DNA of 64,000 nt from the NCBI GenBank assembly GCA_037951165.1, contig JBBDHG010000485.1, forward strand, positions 1 through 64,000, given 5' to 3'. Made by a program: the position numbers and the translations under genes. The notes beneath the pieces were generated by a model. That model was given only the letters and a program-made list of their open reading frames with translations, did no database searches and was not told the DNA's origin. Positions 50,401 to 63,400 of this stretch are shown here, in pieces. The DNA is from Lophius americanus (taxonomy: Eukaryota > Chordata > Actinopteri > Lophiiformes > Lophiidae). Position 1 is the stretch's first letter. The number at the start of each line of letters is the position of its first letter.

Positions 50401-53400
50401 GCTCCAAAAGCACTTAGAAGCAGGTTTCAAGCTAGATAAATATCAGATTTGTTTTAATATGAAGGAATACAAGGTTATTACTAACTTTCATTTTTTTAGC
50501 TGAAATCATAAACTTTGTAATTTTGGCCTTGTCTCGCTGAGGTAAGTCTGTTTTTGCAAACATGTGTCAATTTGCTCCAAAAGCACTTAGAAGCAGGTTT
50601 CAAGCTAGATACAATAATATTTGCTTTAAATTGAATGCAGACAGGGTATATACTAACGTTCGTTTTTTTAGTTGAAATCATAAACTTTGTAATTTTGGCC
50701 TTGTCTCTCTGAGTTAAGTCTGTTTTTGCAAACATGTGTCAATTTGCTCCAAAAGCACTTAGAAGCAGGTTTCAAGCTAGATATAATCAGATTTGCTTTA
50801 ATATGAAGGAATACAAGGTTATTACTAACTTTAATTTTTTTAGCTGAAATCATAAACTTTGTAATTTTGGCCTCGTCTCTGTGAGGTAAGTCTGTTTTTG
50901 CAAACATGTGTCAATTTGCTCCAAAAGCACTTAGAATCAGGTTTCAAGCTAGATATAATCAGATTTGCTTTAAATTGAAGGAAAATAAGGTTTTTACTAA
51001 CTTTCATTTTTTTAGCTTATATCACATACTCTTTATTTTTGGCCTTGTCTCGCTGAGGTAAGTCTGTTTTTGAAAACATGTGTCAATTTGCTCCAAAAGC
51101 ACTTAGAAGAAGGTTTCAAGCTAGATATAATCAGATTTGCTTTAATATGAAGGAATACAAGGTTATTACTAACTTTCATTTTTTTAGCTGAAATCATAAA
51201 CTTTGTAATTTTGGCCTTGTCTCTCTGAGGTAAGTCTGTTTTTGCAAACATGTGTCAATTTGCTCCAAAAGCACTTAGAAGCAGGTTTCAAGCTAGATAT
51301 AATTAGATTTGCTTTAAATTGAAGGAAAATAAGGTTTTTACTAACTTTCATTTTTTTAGCTTATATCACATACTCTTTATTTTTGGCCTTGTCTCGCTGA
51401 GGTAAGTCTGTTTTTGCAAACATGTGTCAATTTGCTCCAAAAGCACTTAGAAGCAGGTTTCAAGCTAGATAAATATCAGATTTGTTTTAATATGAAGGAA
51501 TACAAGGTTATTACTAACTTTCATTTTTTTAGCTGAAATCATAAACTTTGTAATTTTGGCCTTGTCTCTCTGAGGTAAGTCTGTTTTTGCAATTATGTGT
51601 CAATTTGCTCCAAAAGCACTTAGAAGCAAGTTTCAAGCTAGATACAATAATATTTGCTTTAAACTGAATGCAGACAGGGTATATACTAACTTTCATTTTT
51701 TTAGCTGAAATCATAAACTTTGTAATTTTGGCCTTGTCTCGCTGAGGTAAGTCTGTTTTTGCAAACATGTGTCAATTTGCTCCAAAAGCACTTAGAAGCA
51801 GGTTTCAAGCTAGATACAATAATATTTGCTTTAAATTGAATGCAGACAGGGTATATACTAACGTTCATTTTTTTAGTTGAAATGATAAACTTTGTAATTT
51901 TGGCCTTGTCTCTCTGAGGTAAGTCTGTTTTTGCAAACATGTGTCAATTTGCTCCAAAAGCACTTAGAAGCAGGATTCAAGCTAGATATAATCAGATTTG
52001 CTTTAATATGAAAGAATACAAGGTTATTACTAACTTTCATTTTTTTAGCTAAAATCATAAACTTTTAATTTTGGCCTTGTCTCTCTGAGGTAAGTCTGTT
52101 TTTGCAAACATGTGTCAATTTGCTCCAAAAGCTCTTAGAAGCAGGTGTCAAACTAGATTTAATCAGATTTGCTTTAAATTGAAGAAAAATAAGGTTTTCA
52201 CTAGCTTTCATTTTTTTAGCTGAAATCACATGCTATTTATTTTTGGCCTTTTCTCGCTGAGGTAAGCCTATTTTTGCAAATATCGGTAATTTTGCTCCAA
52301 AAGCACTTAGAAGCAGGTTTCAAGCTAGATATAATCAGATTTGCTTTAATATGAAGGAATACAAGGTTATTACTAACTTTCATTTTTTTAGCTGAAATCA
52401 TAAACTTTGTAATTTTGGCCTTGTCTCTCTGAGGTAAGTCTGTTTTTGCAAACATGTGTCAATTTGCTCCAAGAGGACTTAGAAGCAAGTTTCAAGCTAG
52501 ATATAATAAGATTTGCTTTAAATTGAATGCAAACAGGGTGTATACTAACTTTCATTTTTTTAGCTGAAATCACATGCTCTTTATTTTTGGCCTTGTCTAG
52601 CTGAGTTAAGCCTATTTTTTGCAAATATCGGTAATTTTGCTCCAAAAGCACTTAGAAGCAGGTTTCAAGCTAGATACAATCAGATTTGCTTTAAATTGAA
52701 GGAAAATAAGGTTTTTACTAACTTTCATTTTTTTAGCTTATATCACATACTCTTTATTTTTGGCCTTGTCTCGCTGAGGTAAGTCTGTTTTTGCAAACAT
52801 GTGTCAATTTGCTCCAAAAGCACTTAGAAGCAGGTTTCAAGCTAGATATAATAAGATTTGCTTTAAATTGAATGCAAACAGGGTTTATACTAACTTTCAT
52901 TTTTTTAGCTGAAATCATAAACTTTGTAATTTTGGCCTTGTCTCTCTGAGGTAAGTCTGTTTTTGCAAACATGTGTCAATTTGCTCCAAAAACACTTAGA
53001 AGCAGGTTTCAAGCTAGATATAATAAGATTTGCTTTAATATGAAGGAATACAAGGTTATTACTAACTTTCATTTTTTTAGCTAAAAACATAAACTTTGTA
53101 ATTTTGGTCTTGTCTCTCTGAGGTAAGTCTGTTTATGCAAACATGTGTCAATTTGCTCCAAAAGCACTTAGAAGCAGGTTTCAAGCTAGATATAATCAGA
53201 TTTGCTTTAAATTGAAGGAAAATAAGGTTTTTACTAACTTTCATTTTTTTAGCTGAAATCATAAACTTTGTAATTTTGGCCTTGTCTCGCTGAGGTAAGT
53301 CTGTTTTTGCAAACATGTGTCAATTTGCTCCAAAAGCACTTAGAAGCAGGTTTCAAGCTAGATACAATAATATTTGCTTTAAATTGAATTCAGACAGGGT

Positions 53401-53670
53401 ATATACTAACTTTGATTTTTTTAGTTGAAATCATAAACTTTCTAATTTTGGCCTTGTCTCTCTGAGTTAAGTCTGTTTTTGCAAACATGTGTCAATTTGC
53501 TCCAAAAGCACTTAGAAGCAGGTTTCAAGCTAGATATAATCAGATTTGCTTTAATATGAAGGAATACAAGGTTATTACTAACTTTAATTTTTTTAGCTGA
53601 AATCATAAACTTTGTAATTTTGGCCTCGTCTCTGTGAGGTAAGTCTGTTTTTGCAAACATGTGTCAATTT
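50401..53670 (+). repeat. Linker block, second copy of about 42.2-43.9 kb
   Basis: After L2, L4 (ACGTTCGTTTTTTTAG), d, e, f and g, the sequence follows 42.2-43.3 kb at +9262 bp from about 51.4 kb. Between about 52.5 and 52.9 kb two units (L3-RC and L1 with GATACAATCAG, resembling 22.7-23.0 kb) are inserted, and the offset becomes +9607 bp. CCAAGAGGACTTAG is at about 52470. TTTTGGTCTTG near 53104 removes a GGCC site. Confidence 0.88.
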
Positions 53671-55548
53671 GCTCCAAAAGCACTTTGAATCAGGTTTCAA
53701 GCTAGATATAATCAGATTTGCTTTAAATTGAAGGAAAATAAGGTTTTTACTAACTTTCATTTTTTTAGCTTATATCACATACTCTTTATTTTTGGCCTTG
53801 TCTCGCTGAGGTAAGTCTGTTTTTGCAAACATGTGTCAATTTGCTCCAAAAGCACTTAGAAGAAGGTTTCAAGCTAGATATAATCAGATTTGCTTTAATA
53901 TGAAGGAATACAAGGTTCTTACTAACTTTCATTTTTTAGCTGAAATCATAAACTTTGTAATTTTGGCCTCGTCTCTCTGAGGTGAGTCTGTTTTTGCAAA
54001 CATGTGTCAATTTGCTCCAAAAGCACTTAGAATCAGGTTTCAAGCTAGATATAATCAGATTTGCTTTAAATTGAAGGAAAATAAGGTTTTTACTAACTTT
54101 CATTTTTTTAACTTATATCACATACTCTTTATTTTTGGCCTTGTCTCGCTGAGGTAAGTCTGTTTTTGCAAACATTTGTCAATTTGCTCCAAAAGCACTT
54201 AGAAGCAGGTGTCAAGCTAGATATAATCAGATTTGTTCTAATATGAAGGAATACAAGGTTATTACTAACTTTCATTTTTTTAGCTGAAATCATAAACTTT
54301 GTAATTTTGGCCTTGTCTCTCTGAGGTAAGTCTGTTTTTGCAATTATGTGTCAATTTGCTCCAAAAGCACTTAGAAGCAAGTTTCAAGCTAGATATAATA
54401 AGATTTGCTTTAAATTGAATGCAAACAGGGTTTATGCTAACTTTCATTTTTTTAGCTGAAATCATAAACTTTGTAATTTTGGCCTTGTCTCGCTGAGGTA
54501 AGTCTGTTTTTGAAAACATGTGTCAATTTGCTCCAAAAGCACTTAGAACCAGGTTTCAAGCTAGATACAATAATATTTGCTTTAAATTGAATGCAGACAG
54601 GGCATATACTAACTTTCATTTTTTTAGTTGAAATCATAAACTTTGTAATTTTGGCTTTATCTCTCTGAGGTAAGTCTGTTTTTGCAAACAACTGTCAATT
54701 TGCTCCAAAAACACTTAGAAGCAGGTTTCAAGCTAGATATAATAGGATTTGTTTTAAATTGAATGCAAACAGGGTGTATACTAACTTTCATTTTTTTAGC
54801 TGAAATCACATGGTCTTAATTTTTGGCCTTGTCTAGCTGAGGTAAGCCTATTTTTGCAAATATTGGTAATTTTGCTCCAAAAGCACTTAGAAGCAGGTTT
54901 CAAGCTAGATACAATAATATTTGCTTTAAATTGAATACAGACAGGGTATATATTAACTTTCATTTTTTTAGTTGAAATCATAAACTTTGTAATTTTGGCC
55001 TTGTCTCTCTGAGGTAAGTCTGTTTTTGCAATTATGTGTCAATTTGCTCCAAAAGCATTTTCAAGCTAGATATAATAAGATTTGCTTTAAATTGAATGCA
55101 AACAGAGTTCATACTAACTTTCATTTTTTTAGCTGAAATCATAAACTTTGTAATTTTGGCTTTATCTCTGAGGTAAGTCTGTTTTTGCAAACAAATGTCA
55201 ATTTGCTCCAAAAGCACTTAGAAGCAGGTTTCAAGCTAGATATAATCAGATTTGCTTTAATATGAAGGAATACAAGGTTATTACTAACTTTCATTTTTTT
55301 AGCTGAAATCATAAACTTTGTAATTTTGGCTTTATCTCTCTGAGGTAAGTCTGTTTTTGCAAACAACTGTCAATTTGCTCCAAAAACACTTAGGAGCAGG
55401 TTTCAAGCTAGATATAATAAGATTTGCTTTAATATGAAGGAATACAAGGTTATTACTAACTTTCATTTTTTTAGCTTAAATCATAAACTTTGTAATTTTG
55501 GCCTCGTCTCTGTGAGGTAAGTCTGTTTTTGCAAACATGTGTCAATTT
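53671..55548 (+). repeat. 11-unit repeat, copy 1 (1878 bp)
   Basis: Derived from the 13-unit repeat: e, f, e-like, L2, L3, L4, L3-RC, L4, short unit, L2 and a final unit that starts as CTTAGGAGC L3 but continues as L2 with GCTTAAATCATAAAC. 1878 equals 11 x 172 minus 14, the same deficit as the 13-unit form. The final hybrid unit marks the crossover that removed two units. Confidence 0.92.
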
Positions 55549-57425
55549 GCTCCAAAAGCACTTTGAATCAGGTTTCAAGCTAGATATAATCAGATTTGCT
55601 TTAAATTGAAGGAAAATAAGGTTTTTACTAACTTTCATTTTTTTAGCTTATATCACATACTCTTTATTTTTGGCCTTGTCTCGCTGAGGTAAGTCTGTTT
55701 TTGCAAACATGTGTCAATTTGCTCCAAAAGCACTTAGAAGAAGGTTTCAAGCTAGATATAATCAGATTTGCTTTAATATGAAGGAATACAAGGTTCTTAC
55801 TAACTTTCATTTTTTAGCTGAAATCATAAACTTTGTAATTTTGGCCTCGTCTCTCTGAGGTGAGTCTGTTTTTGCAAACATGTGTCAATTTGCTCCAAAA
55901 GCACTTAGAATCAGGTTTCAAGCTAGATATAATCAGATTTGCTTTAAATTGAAGGAAAATAAGGTTTTTACTAACTTTCATTTTTTTAACTTATATCACA
56001 TACTCTTTATTTTTGGCCTTGTCTCGCTGAGGTAAGTCTGTTTTTGCAAACATTTGTCAATTTGCTCCAAAAGCACTTAGAAGCAGGTGTCAAGCTAGAT
56101 ATAATCAGATTTGTTCTAATATGAAGGAATACAAGGTTATTACTAACTTTCATTTTTTTAGCTGAAATCATAAACTTTGTAATTTTGGCCTTGTCTCTCT
56201 GAGGTAAGTCTGTTTTTGCAATTATGTGTCAATTTGCTCCAAAAGCACTTAGAAGCAAGTTTCAAGCTAGATATAATAAGATTTGCTTTAAATTGAATGC
56301 AAACAGGGTTTATGCTAACTTTCATTTTTTTAGCTGAAATCATAAACTTTGTAATTTTGGCCTTGTCTCGCTGAGGTAAGTCTGTTTTTGAAAACATGTG
56401 TCAATTTGCTCCAAAAGCACTTAGAACCAGGTTTCAAGCTAGATACAATAATATTTGCTTTAAATTGAATGCAGACAGGGCATATACTAACTTTCATTTT
56501 TTTAGTTGAAATCATAAACTTTGTAATTTTGGCTTTATCTCTCTGAGGTAAGTCTGTTTTTGCAAACAACTGTCAATTTGCTCCAAAAACACTTAGAAGC
56601 AGGTTTCAAGCTAGATATAATAGGATTTGTTTTAAATTGAATGCAAACAGGGTGTATACTAACTTTCATTTTTTTAGCTGAAATCACATGGTCTTAATTT
56701 TTGGCCTTGTCTAGCTGAGGTAAGCCTATTTTTGCAAATATTGGTAATTTTGCTCCAAAAGCACTTAGAAGCAGGTTTCAAGCTAGATACAATAATATTT
56801 GCTTTAAATTGAATACAGACAGGGTATATATTAACTTTCATTTTTTTAGTTGAAATCATAAACTTTGTAATTTTGGCCTTGTCTCTCTGAGGTAAGTCTG
56901 TTTTTGCAATTATGTGTCAATTTGCTCCAAAAGCATTTTCAAGCTAGATATAATAAGATTTGCTTTAATTGAATGCAAACAGAGTTCATACTAACTTTCA
57001 TTTTTTTAGCTGAAATCATAAACTTTGTAATTTTGGCTTTATCTCTGAGGTAAGTCTGTTTTTGCAAACAAATGTCAATTTGCTCCAAAAGCACTTAGAA
57101 GCAGGTTTCAAGCTAGATATAATCAGATTTGCTTTAATATGAAGGAATACAAGGTTATTACTAACTTTCATTTTTTTAGCTGAAATCATAAACTTTGTAA
57201 TTTTGGCTTTATCTCTCTGAGGTAAGTCTGTTTTTGCAAACAACTGTCAATTTGCTCCAAAAACACTTAGGAGCAGGTTTCAAGCTAGATATAATAAGAT
57301 TTGCTTTAATATGAAGGAATACAAGGTTATTACTCACTTTCATTTTTTTAGCTTAAATCATAAACTTTGTAATTTTGGCCTCGTCTCTCTGAGGTAAGTC
57401 TGTTTTTGCAAACATGTGTCAATTT
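55549..57425 (+). repeat. 11-unit repeat, copy 2 (1877 bp)
   Basis: Unit-by-unit repeat of copy 1. It is one base shorter (CTTTAATTGAATGC near 56964). It shares the private TTTATGCTAAC (about 54433 and 56311), CAAACATTTGTC, ATTTGTTTTAAATTG and CAAACAAATGTC changes with copy 1, so the duplication is very recent. TTACTCACTTTC near 57331 is private. Confidence 0.92.
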
Positions 57426-60400
57426 GCTCCAAAAGCACTTAGAAGCAGGTTTCAAGCTAGATATAATCAGATTTGCTTTAATATGAAGGAATACAAGGTT
57501 ATTACTAACTTTCATTTTTTTAGCTGAAATCATAAACTTTGTAATTTTGGCCTTGTCTCTCTGAGGTAAGTCTGTTTTTGCAAACATGTGTCAATTTGCT
57601 CCAAAAGCACTTAGAAGCAGGTTTCAAGCTAGATATAATCAGATTTGCTTTAAATTGAAGGAAAATAAGGTTTTTACTAACTTTCATTTTTTTAGCTTAT
57701 ATCACATACTCTTTATTTTTGGCCTTTTCTCGCTGAGGTAAGTCTGTTTTTGCAAACATGTGTCAATTTGCTCCAAAAGCACTTAGAAGCAGGTTTCAAG
57801 CTAGATATAATCAGATTTGCTTTAATATGAAGGAATACAAGGTTATTACTAACTTTAATTTTTTAGCTGAAATCATAAAACTTTGTAATTTTGGCCTCGT
57901 CTCTGTGAGGTAAGTCTGTTTTTGCAAACATGTGTCAATTTGCTCCAAAAGCACTTAGAATCAGGTTTCAAGCTAGATATAATCAGATTTGCTTTAAATT
58001 GAAGGAAAATAAGGTTTTTACTAACTTTCATTTTTTAGCTTATTTCACATACTCTTTATTTTTGGCCTTGTCTCGCTGAGGTAAGTCTGTTTTTGCAAAC
58101 ATGTGTCAATTTGCTCCAAAAGCACTTAGAAGAAGGTTTCAAAGCTAGATATAATCAGATTTGCTTTAATATTAAGGAATACAAGGTTCTTACTAACTTT
58201 CATTTTTTTAGCTGAAATCATAAACTTTGTAATTTTGGCCTCGTCTCTCTGAGGTGAGTCTGTTTTTGCAAACATGTGTCAATTTGCTCCAAAAGCACTT
58301 AGAATCAGGTTTCAAGCTAGATATAATCATATTTGCTTTAAATTGAAGGAAAATAAGGTTTTTACTAACTTTCATTTTTTTAACTTATATCACATACTCT
58401 TTATTTTTGGCCTTGTCTCGCTGAGGTAAGTCTGTTTTTGCAAACATGTGTCAATTTGCTCCAAAAGCACTTAGAATCAGGTTTCAAGCTAGATATAATC
58501 AGATTTGCTTTAAATTGAAGGAAAATAAGGTTTTTACTAACTTTCATTTTTTTAGCTTATTTCACATACTCTTTATTTTTGGCCTTGTCTCGCTGAGGTA
58601 AGTCTGTTTTTGCAAACATGTGTCAATTTGCTCCAAAAGCACTTAGAAGAAGGTTTCAAGCTAGATATAATCAGATTTGCTTTAATATTAAGGAATACAA
58701 GGTTCTTACTAACTTTAATTTTTTTAGCTGAAATCATAAACTTTGTAATTTTGGCCTCGTCTCTCTGAGGTGAGTCTGTTTTTGCAAACATGTGTCAATT
58801 TGCTCCAAAAGCACTTAGAATCAGGTTTCAAGCTAGATATAATCATATTTGCTTTAAATTGAAGAAAATAAGGTTTTTACTAACTTTCATTTTTTTAACT
58901 TATATCACATACTCTTTATTTTTGGCCTTGTCTCGCTGAGGTAAGTCTGTTTTTGCAAACATGTGTCAATTTGCTCCAAAAGCACTTAGAAGCAGGTGTC
59001 AAGCTAGATATAATCAGATTTGTTCTAATATGAAGGAATACAAGGTTATTACTAACTTTCATTTTTTTAGCTGAAATCATAAACTTTGTAATTTTGGCCT
59101 TGTCTCTCTGAGGTAAGTCTGTTTTTGCAATTATGTGTCAATTTGCTCCAAAAGCACTTAGAAGCAAGTTTCAAGCTAGATATAATAAGATTTGCTTTAA
59201 ATTGAATGCAAACAGGGGTTTATACTAACTTTCATTTTTTTAGCTGAAATCATAAACTTTGTAATTTTGGCCTTGTCTCGCTGAGGTAAGTCTGTTTTTG
59301 AAAACATGTGTCAATTTGCTCCAAAAGCACTTAGAACCAGGTTTCAAGCTAGATACAATAATATTTGCTTTAAATTGAATGCAGACAGGGCATATACTAA
59401 CTTTCATTTTTTTAGTTGAAATCATAAACTTTGTAATTTTGGCTTTATCTCTCTGAGGTAAGTCTGTTTATGCAAACAACTGTCAATTTGCTCCAAAAAC
59501 ACTTAGAAGCAGGTTTCAAGCTAGATATAATAAGATTTGCTTTAAATTGAATGCAAACAGGGTGTATACTAACTTTCATTTTTTTTAGCTGAAATCACAT
59601 GGTCTTTATTTTTGGCCTTGTCTAGCTGAGGTAAGCCTATTTTGCAAATATTGGTAATTTTGCTCCAAAAGCACTTAGAAGCAGGTTTCAAGCTAGATAC
59701 AATAATATTTGCTTTAAATGAAGGAAAATAAGGTTATTACCAACTTTATTTTTTTTAGCTGATATCACATACTCTTTATTTTTGGCCTTGTCTCGCTGAG
59801 GTAAGCCTATTTTTGCAAATATTGGTAATTTTGGTCCAAAAGCACTTAGAAAGCAGGTTTCAAGCTAGATACAATAATATTTGCTTTAAATTGAATACAG
59901 ACAGGGTATATACTAACTTTCATTTTTTTATTTGAAATCATAAACTTTGTAATTTTGGCCTTGTCTCTCTGAGGTAAGTCTGTTTTTGCAATTATGTGTC
60001 AATTTGCTCCAAAAGCATTTTCAAGCTAGATATAATAAGATTTGCTTTAAATTGAATGCAAACAGAGTTCATACTAACTTTCATTTTTTTAGCTGAAATC
60101 ATAAACTTTGTAATTTTGGCTTTATCTCTCTGAGGTAAGTCTGTTTTTGCAAACAACTGTCAATTTGCTCCAAAAGCACTTAGAAGCAGGTTTCAAGCTA
60201 GATATAATCAGATTTGCTTTAATATGAAGGAATACAAGGTTATTACTAACTTTCATTTTTGTAGCTGAAATCATAAACTTTGTAATTTTGGCCTTGTCTC
60301 TCTGAGGTAAGTCTGTTTTTGCAATTATGTGTCAATTTGCTCCAAAAGCACTTAGAAGCAGGTTTCAAGCTAGATATAATAAGATTTAATTTAAATTGAA

Positions 60401-63400
60401 TGCAAACAGAGTTCATACTAACTTTCATTTTTTTAGCTGAAATCATAAACTTTCTAATTTTGGCTTTATCTCTCTGAGGTAAGTCTGTTTTTGCAAACAA
60501 CTGTCAATTTGCTCCAAAACACTTAGAAGCAGGTTTCAAGCTAGATATAATAAGATTTGCTTTAATATGAAGGAATACAAGGTTATTACTAACTTTCATT
60601 TTTTTAGCTTAAATCATAAACTTTGTAATTTTGGCCTCGTCTCTCTGAGGTAAGTCTGTTTTTGCAAACATGTGTCAATTTGCTCCAAAAGCACTTAGAA
60701 GCAGGTTTCAAGCTATATATAATCAGATTTGCTTTAAATTGATGGAAAATAAGGTTTTTACTAACTTTCAATTTTTTTAGCTTATATCACATACTCTTTA
60801 TTTTTGGCCTTTTCTCGCTGAGGTAAGTCTGTTTTTGCAAACATGTGTCAATTTGCTCCAAAAGCACTTAGAAGCAGGTTTCAAGCTAGATACAATAATA
60901 TTTGCTTTAAATTGAATGCAGACAGGGTATATACTAACTTTCATTTTTTTAGTTGAAATCATAAACTTTGTAATTTTGGCCTTGTCTCTCTGAGGTAAGT
61001 CTGTTTATGCAAACATGTGTCAATTTGCTCCAAAAGCACTTAGAAGCAGGTTTCAAGCTAGATATAATCAGATTTGCTTTAATATGAAGGAATACAAGGT
61101 TATTACTAACTTTCATTTTTTTAGCTGAAATCATAAACTTTTAATTTTGGCCTTGTCTCTCTGAGGTAAGTCTGTTTTTGCAAACATGTGTCAATTTGCT
61201 CCAAAAGCACTTAGAAGCAGGTTTCAAGCTAGATATAATCAGATTTGCTTTAAATTGAAGGAAAATAAGGTTTTTAACTAACTTTCATTTTTTTAGCTTA
61301 TATCACATACTCTTTATTTTTGGCCTTGTCTCGCTGAGGTAAGTCTGTTTTTTGCAAACATGTGTCAATTTGCTCCAAAAGCACTTAGAAGCAGGTTTCA
61401 ATCTAGATATAATCACATTTGCTTTATGTGAAGGAATACAAGGTTATTACTAACTTTCAATTTTTTAGCTGAAATCATAAACTTTGTAATTTTGGCCTCG
61501 TCTCTCTGAGGTAAGTCTGTTTTTGCAAACATGTGTCAATTTGCTCCAAAAGCACTTAGAAGCAGGTTTCAAGCTAGATATAATAAGATTTGCTTTAAAT
61601 TGAATGCAAACAGGGTTTATACTAACTTTCATTTTTTTAGCTGAAATCATAAACTTTGTAATTTTGGCCTTGTCTCTCTGAGGTAAGTCTGTTTTTGCAA
61701 ACTTGTGTAAATTTGCTCCAAAAGCACTTAGAATCAGGTTTCAAGCTAGATATAATCAGATTTGCTTTAAATTGAAGGAAAATAAGGTTTTTACTAACTT
61801 TCATTTTTTTAGCTTATATCACATACTCTTTATTTTTGGCCTTGTCTCTCTGAGGTAAGTCTGTTTTTGCAAACATGTGTCAATTTGCTCCAAAATCACT
61901 TAGAAGCAGGTTTCAATCTAGATATAATCAGATTTGCTTTATGTGAAGGAATACAAGGTTATTACTAACTTTCATTTTTTAGCTGAAATCATAAACTTTT
62001 AATTTTGGCCTTGTCTCTCTGAGGTAAGTCTGTTTTTGCAAACATGTGTCAATTTGCTCCAAAAGCACTTAGAAGCAGGTTTCAAGCTAGATATAATCAG
62101 ATTTGCATTAAAATGAAGGAATATAAGGTTATTACTAACTTTAATTTTTTTAGCTGAAATCATAAACTTTGTAATTTTGGCCTCGTCTCTCTGAGGTAAG
62201 TCTGTTTTTGCAAACATGTGTCAATTTGCTCCAAAAGCACTTAGAAGCAGGTGTCAAGCTAGATTTGATCAGATTTGCTTTAAATTGAAGGAAAATAAGG
62301 TTTACACTAGCTTTCATTTTTTTTAGCTGAAATCACATTCTCTTTATTTTTGGCCTTGTCTAGCTGAGGTAAGCCTATTTTTGCAAATATCGGTTAATTT
62401 TGCTCCAAAAGCACTTAGAAGCAGGTTTCAAGCTAGATATAATCAGATTTTCTTTAATATGACTGAATACAAGGTTATTACTAACTTTCATTTTTTTAGC
62501 TGAAATAATAAACTTTGTAATTTTGGCCTTGTCTCTCTGAGGTAAATCTGTTTTTGCAAACATGTGTCAATTTCCTCCAAAAGCAATTAGAAGCAAGTTT
62601 CAAGCTAGATATAATAAGATTTGCTTTAAATTGAATGCAAACAGGGTTAATACTAACTTTCATTTTTTTAGCTGAAATCATAAACTTTGTAATTTTGGCC
62701 TTGTCTCTCTGAGGTTAAGTCTGTTTTTGCAAATATGTGTCAATTTGCTCCAAAAGCACTTAGAATCAGGTTTCAAGCTAGATATAATCAGATTTGCTTT
62801 AAATTGAAGGAAAATAAGGTTTTTACTAACTTTCATTTTTTTAGCTTATATCACATACTCTTTATTTTTGGCCTTGTCTCGCTGAGGTAAGTCTGTTTTT
62901 GCAAACATGTGTCAAATTTGCTCCAAAAGCACTTAGAAGCAGGTTTTCAAGCTAGATATAATAAGATTTGCTTTAAATTGAATGCAAACAGGGTTTATAC
63001 TAACTTTCATTTTTTTAGCTGAAATCATAAACTTTGTAATTTTGGCCTTGTCTCTCTGAGGTAAGTCTGTTTTTGCAAACATGTGTAAATTTGCTCCAAA
63101 AGCACTTAGAAGCAAGTTTCAAGCTAGATATAATACGATTTTCTTTAAATTGAATGCAAACAGGGTGTATACTAACTTTCATTTTTTTAGCTGAAATCAC
63201 ATGCTCTTTATTTTTGGACTTGTCTAGCTGAGGTAAGCCTATTTTTGCAAATATCGGTAATTTTGCTCCAAAAGCACTTAGAAGCAGGTTTCAAGCTAGA
63301 TACAATCAGATTTGCTTTAAATTGAATGCAAACAGGGTTTATACTAACTTTCATTTTTTTAGCTTATATCACATACTCTTTATTTTTGGCCTTGTCTCGC

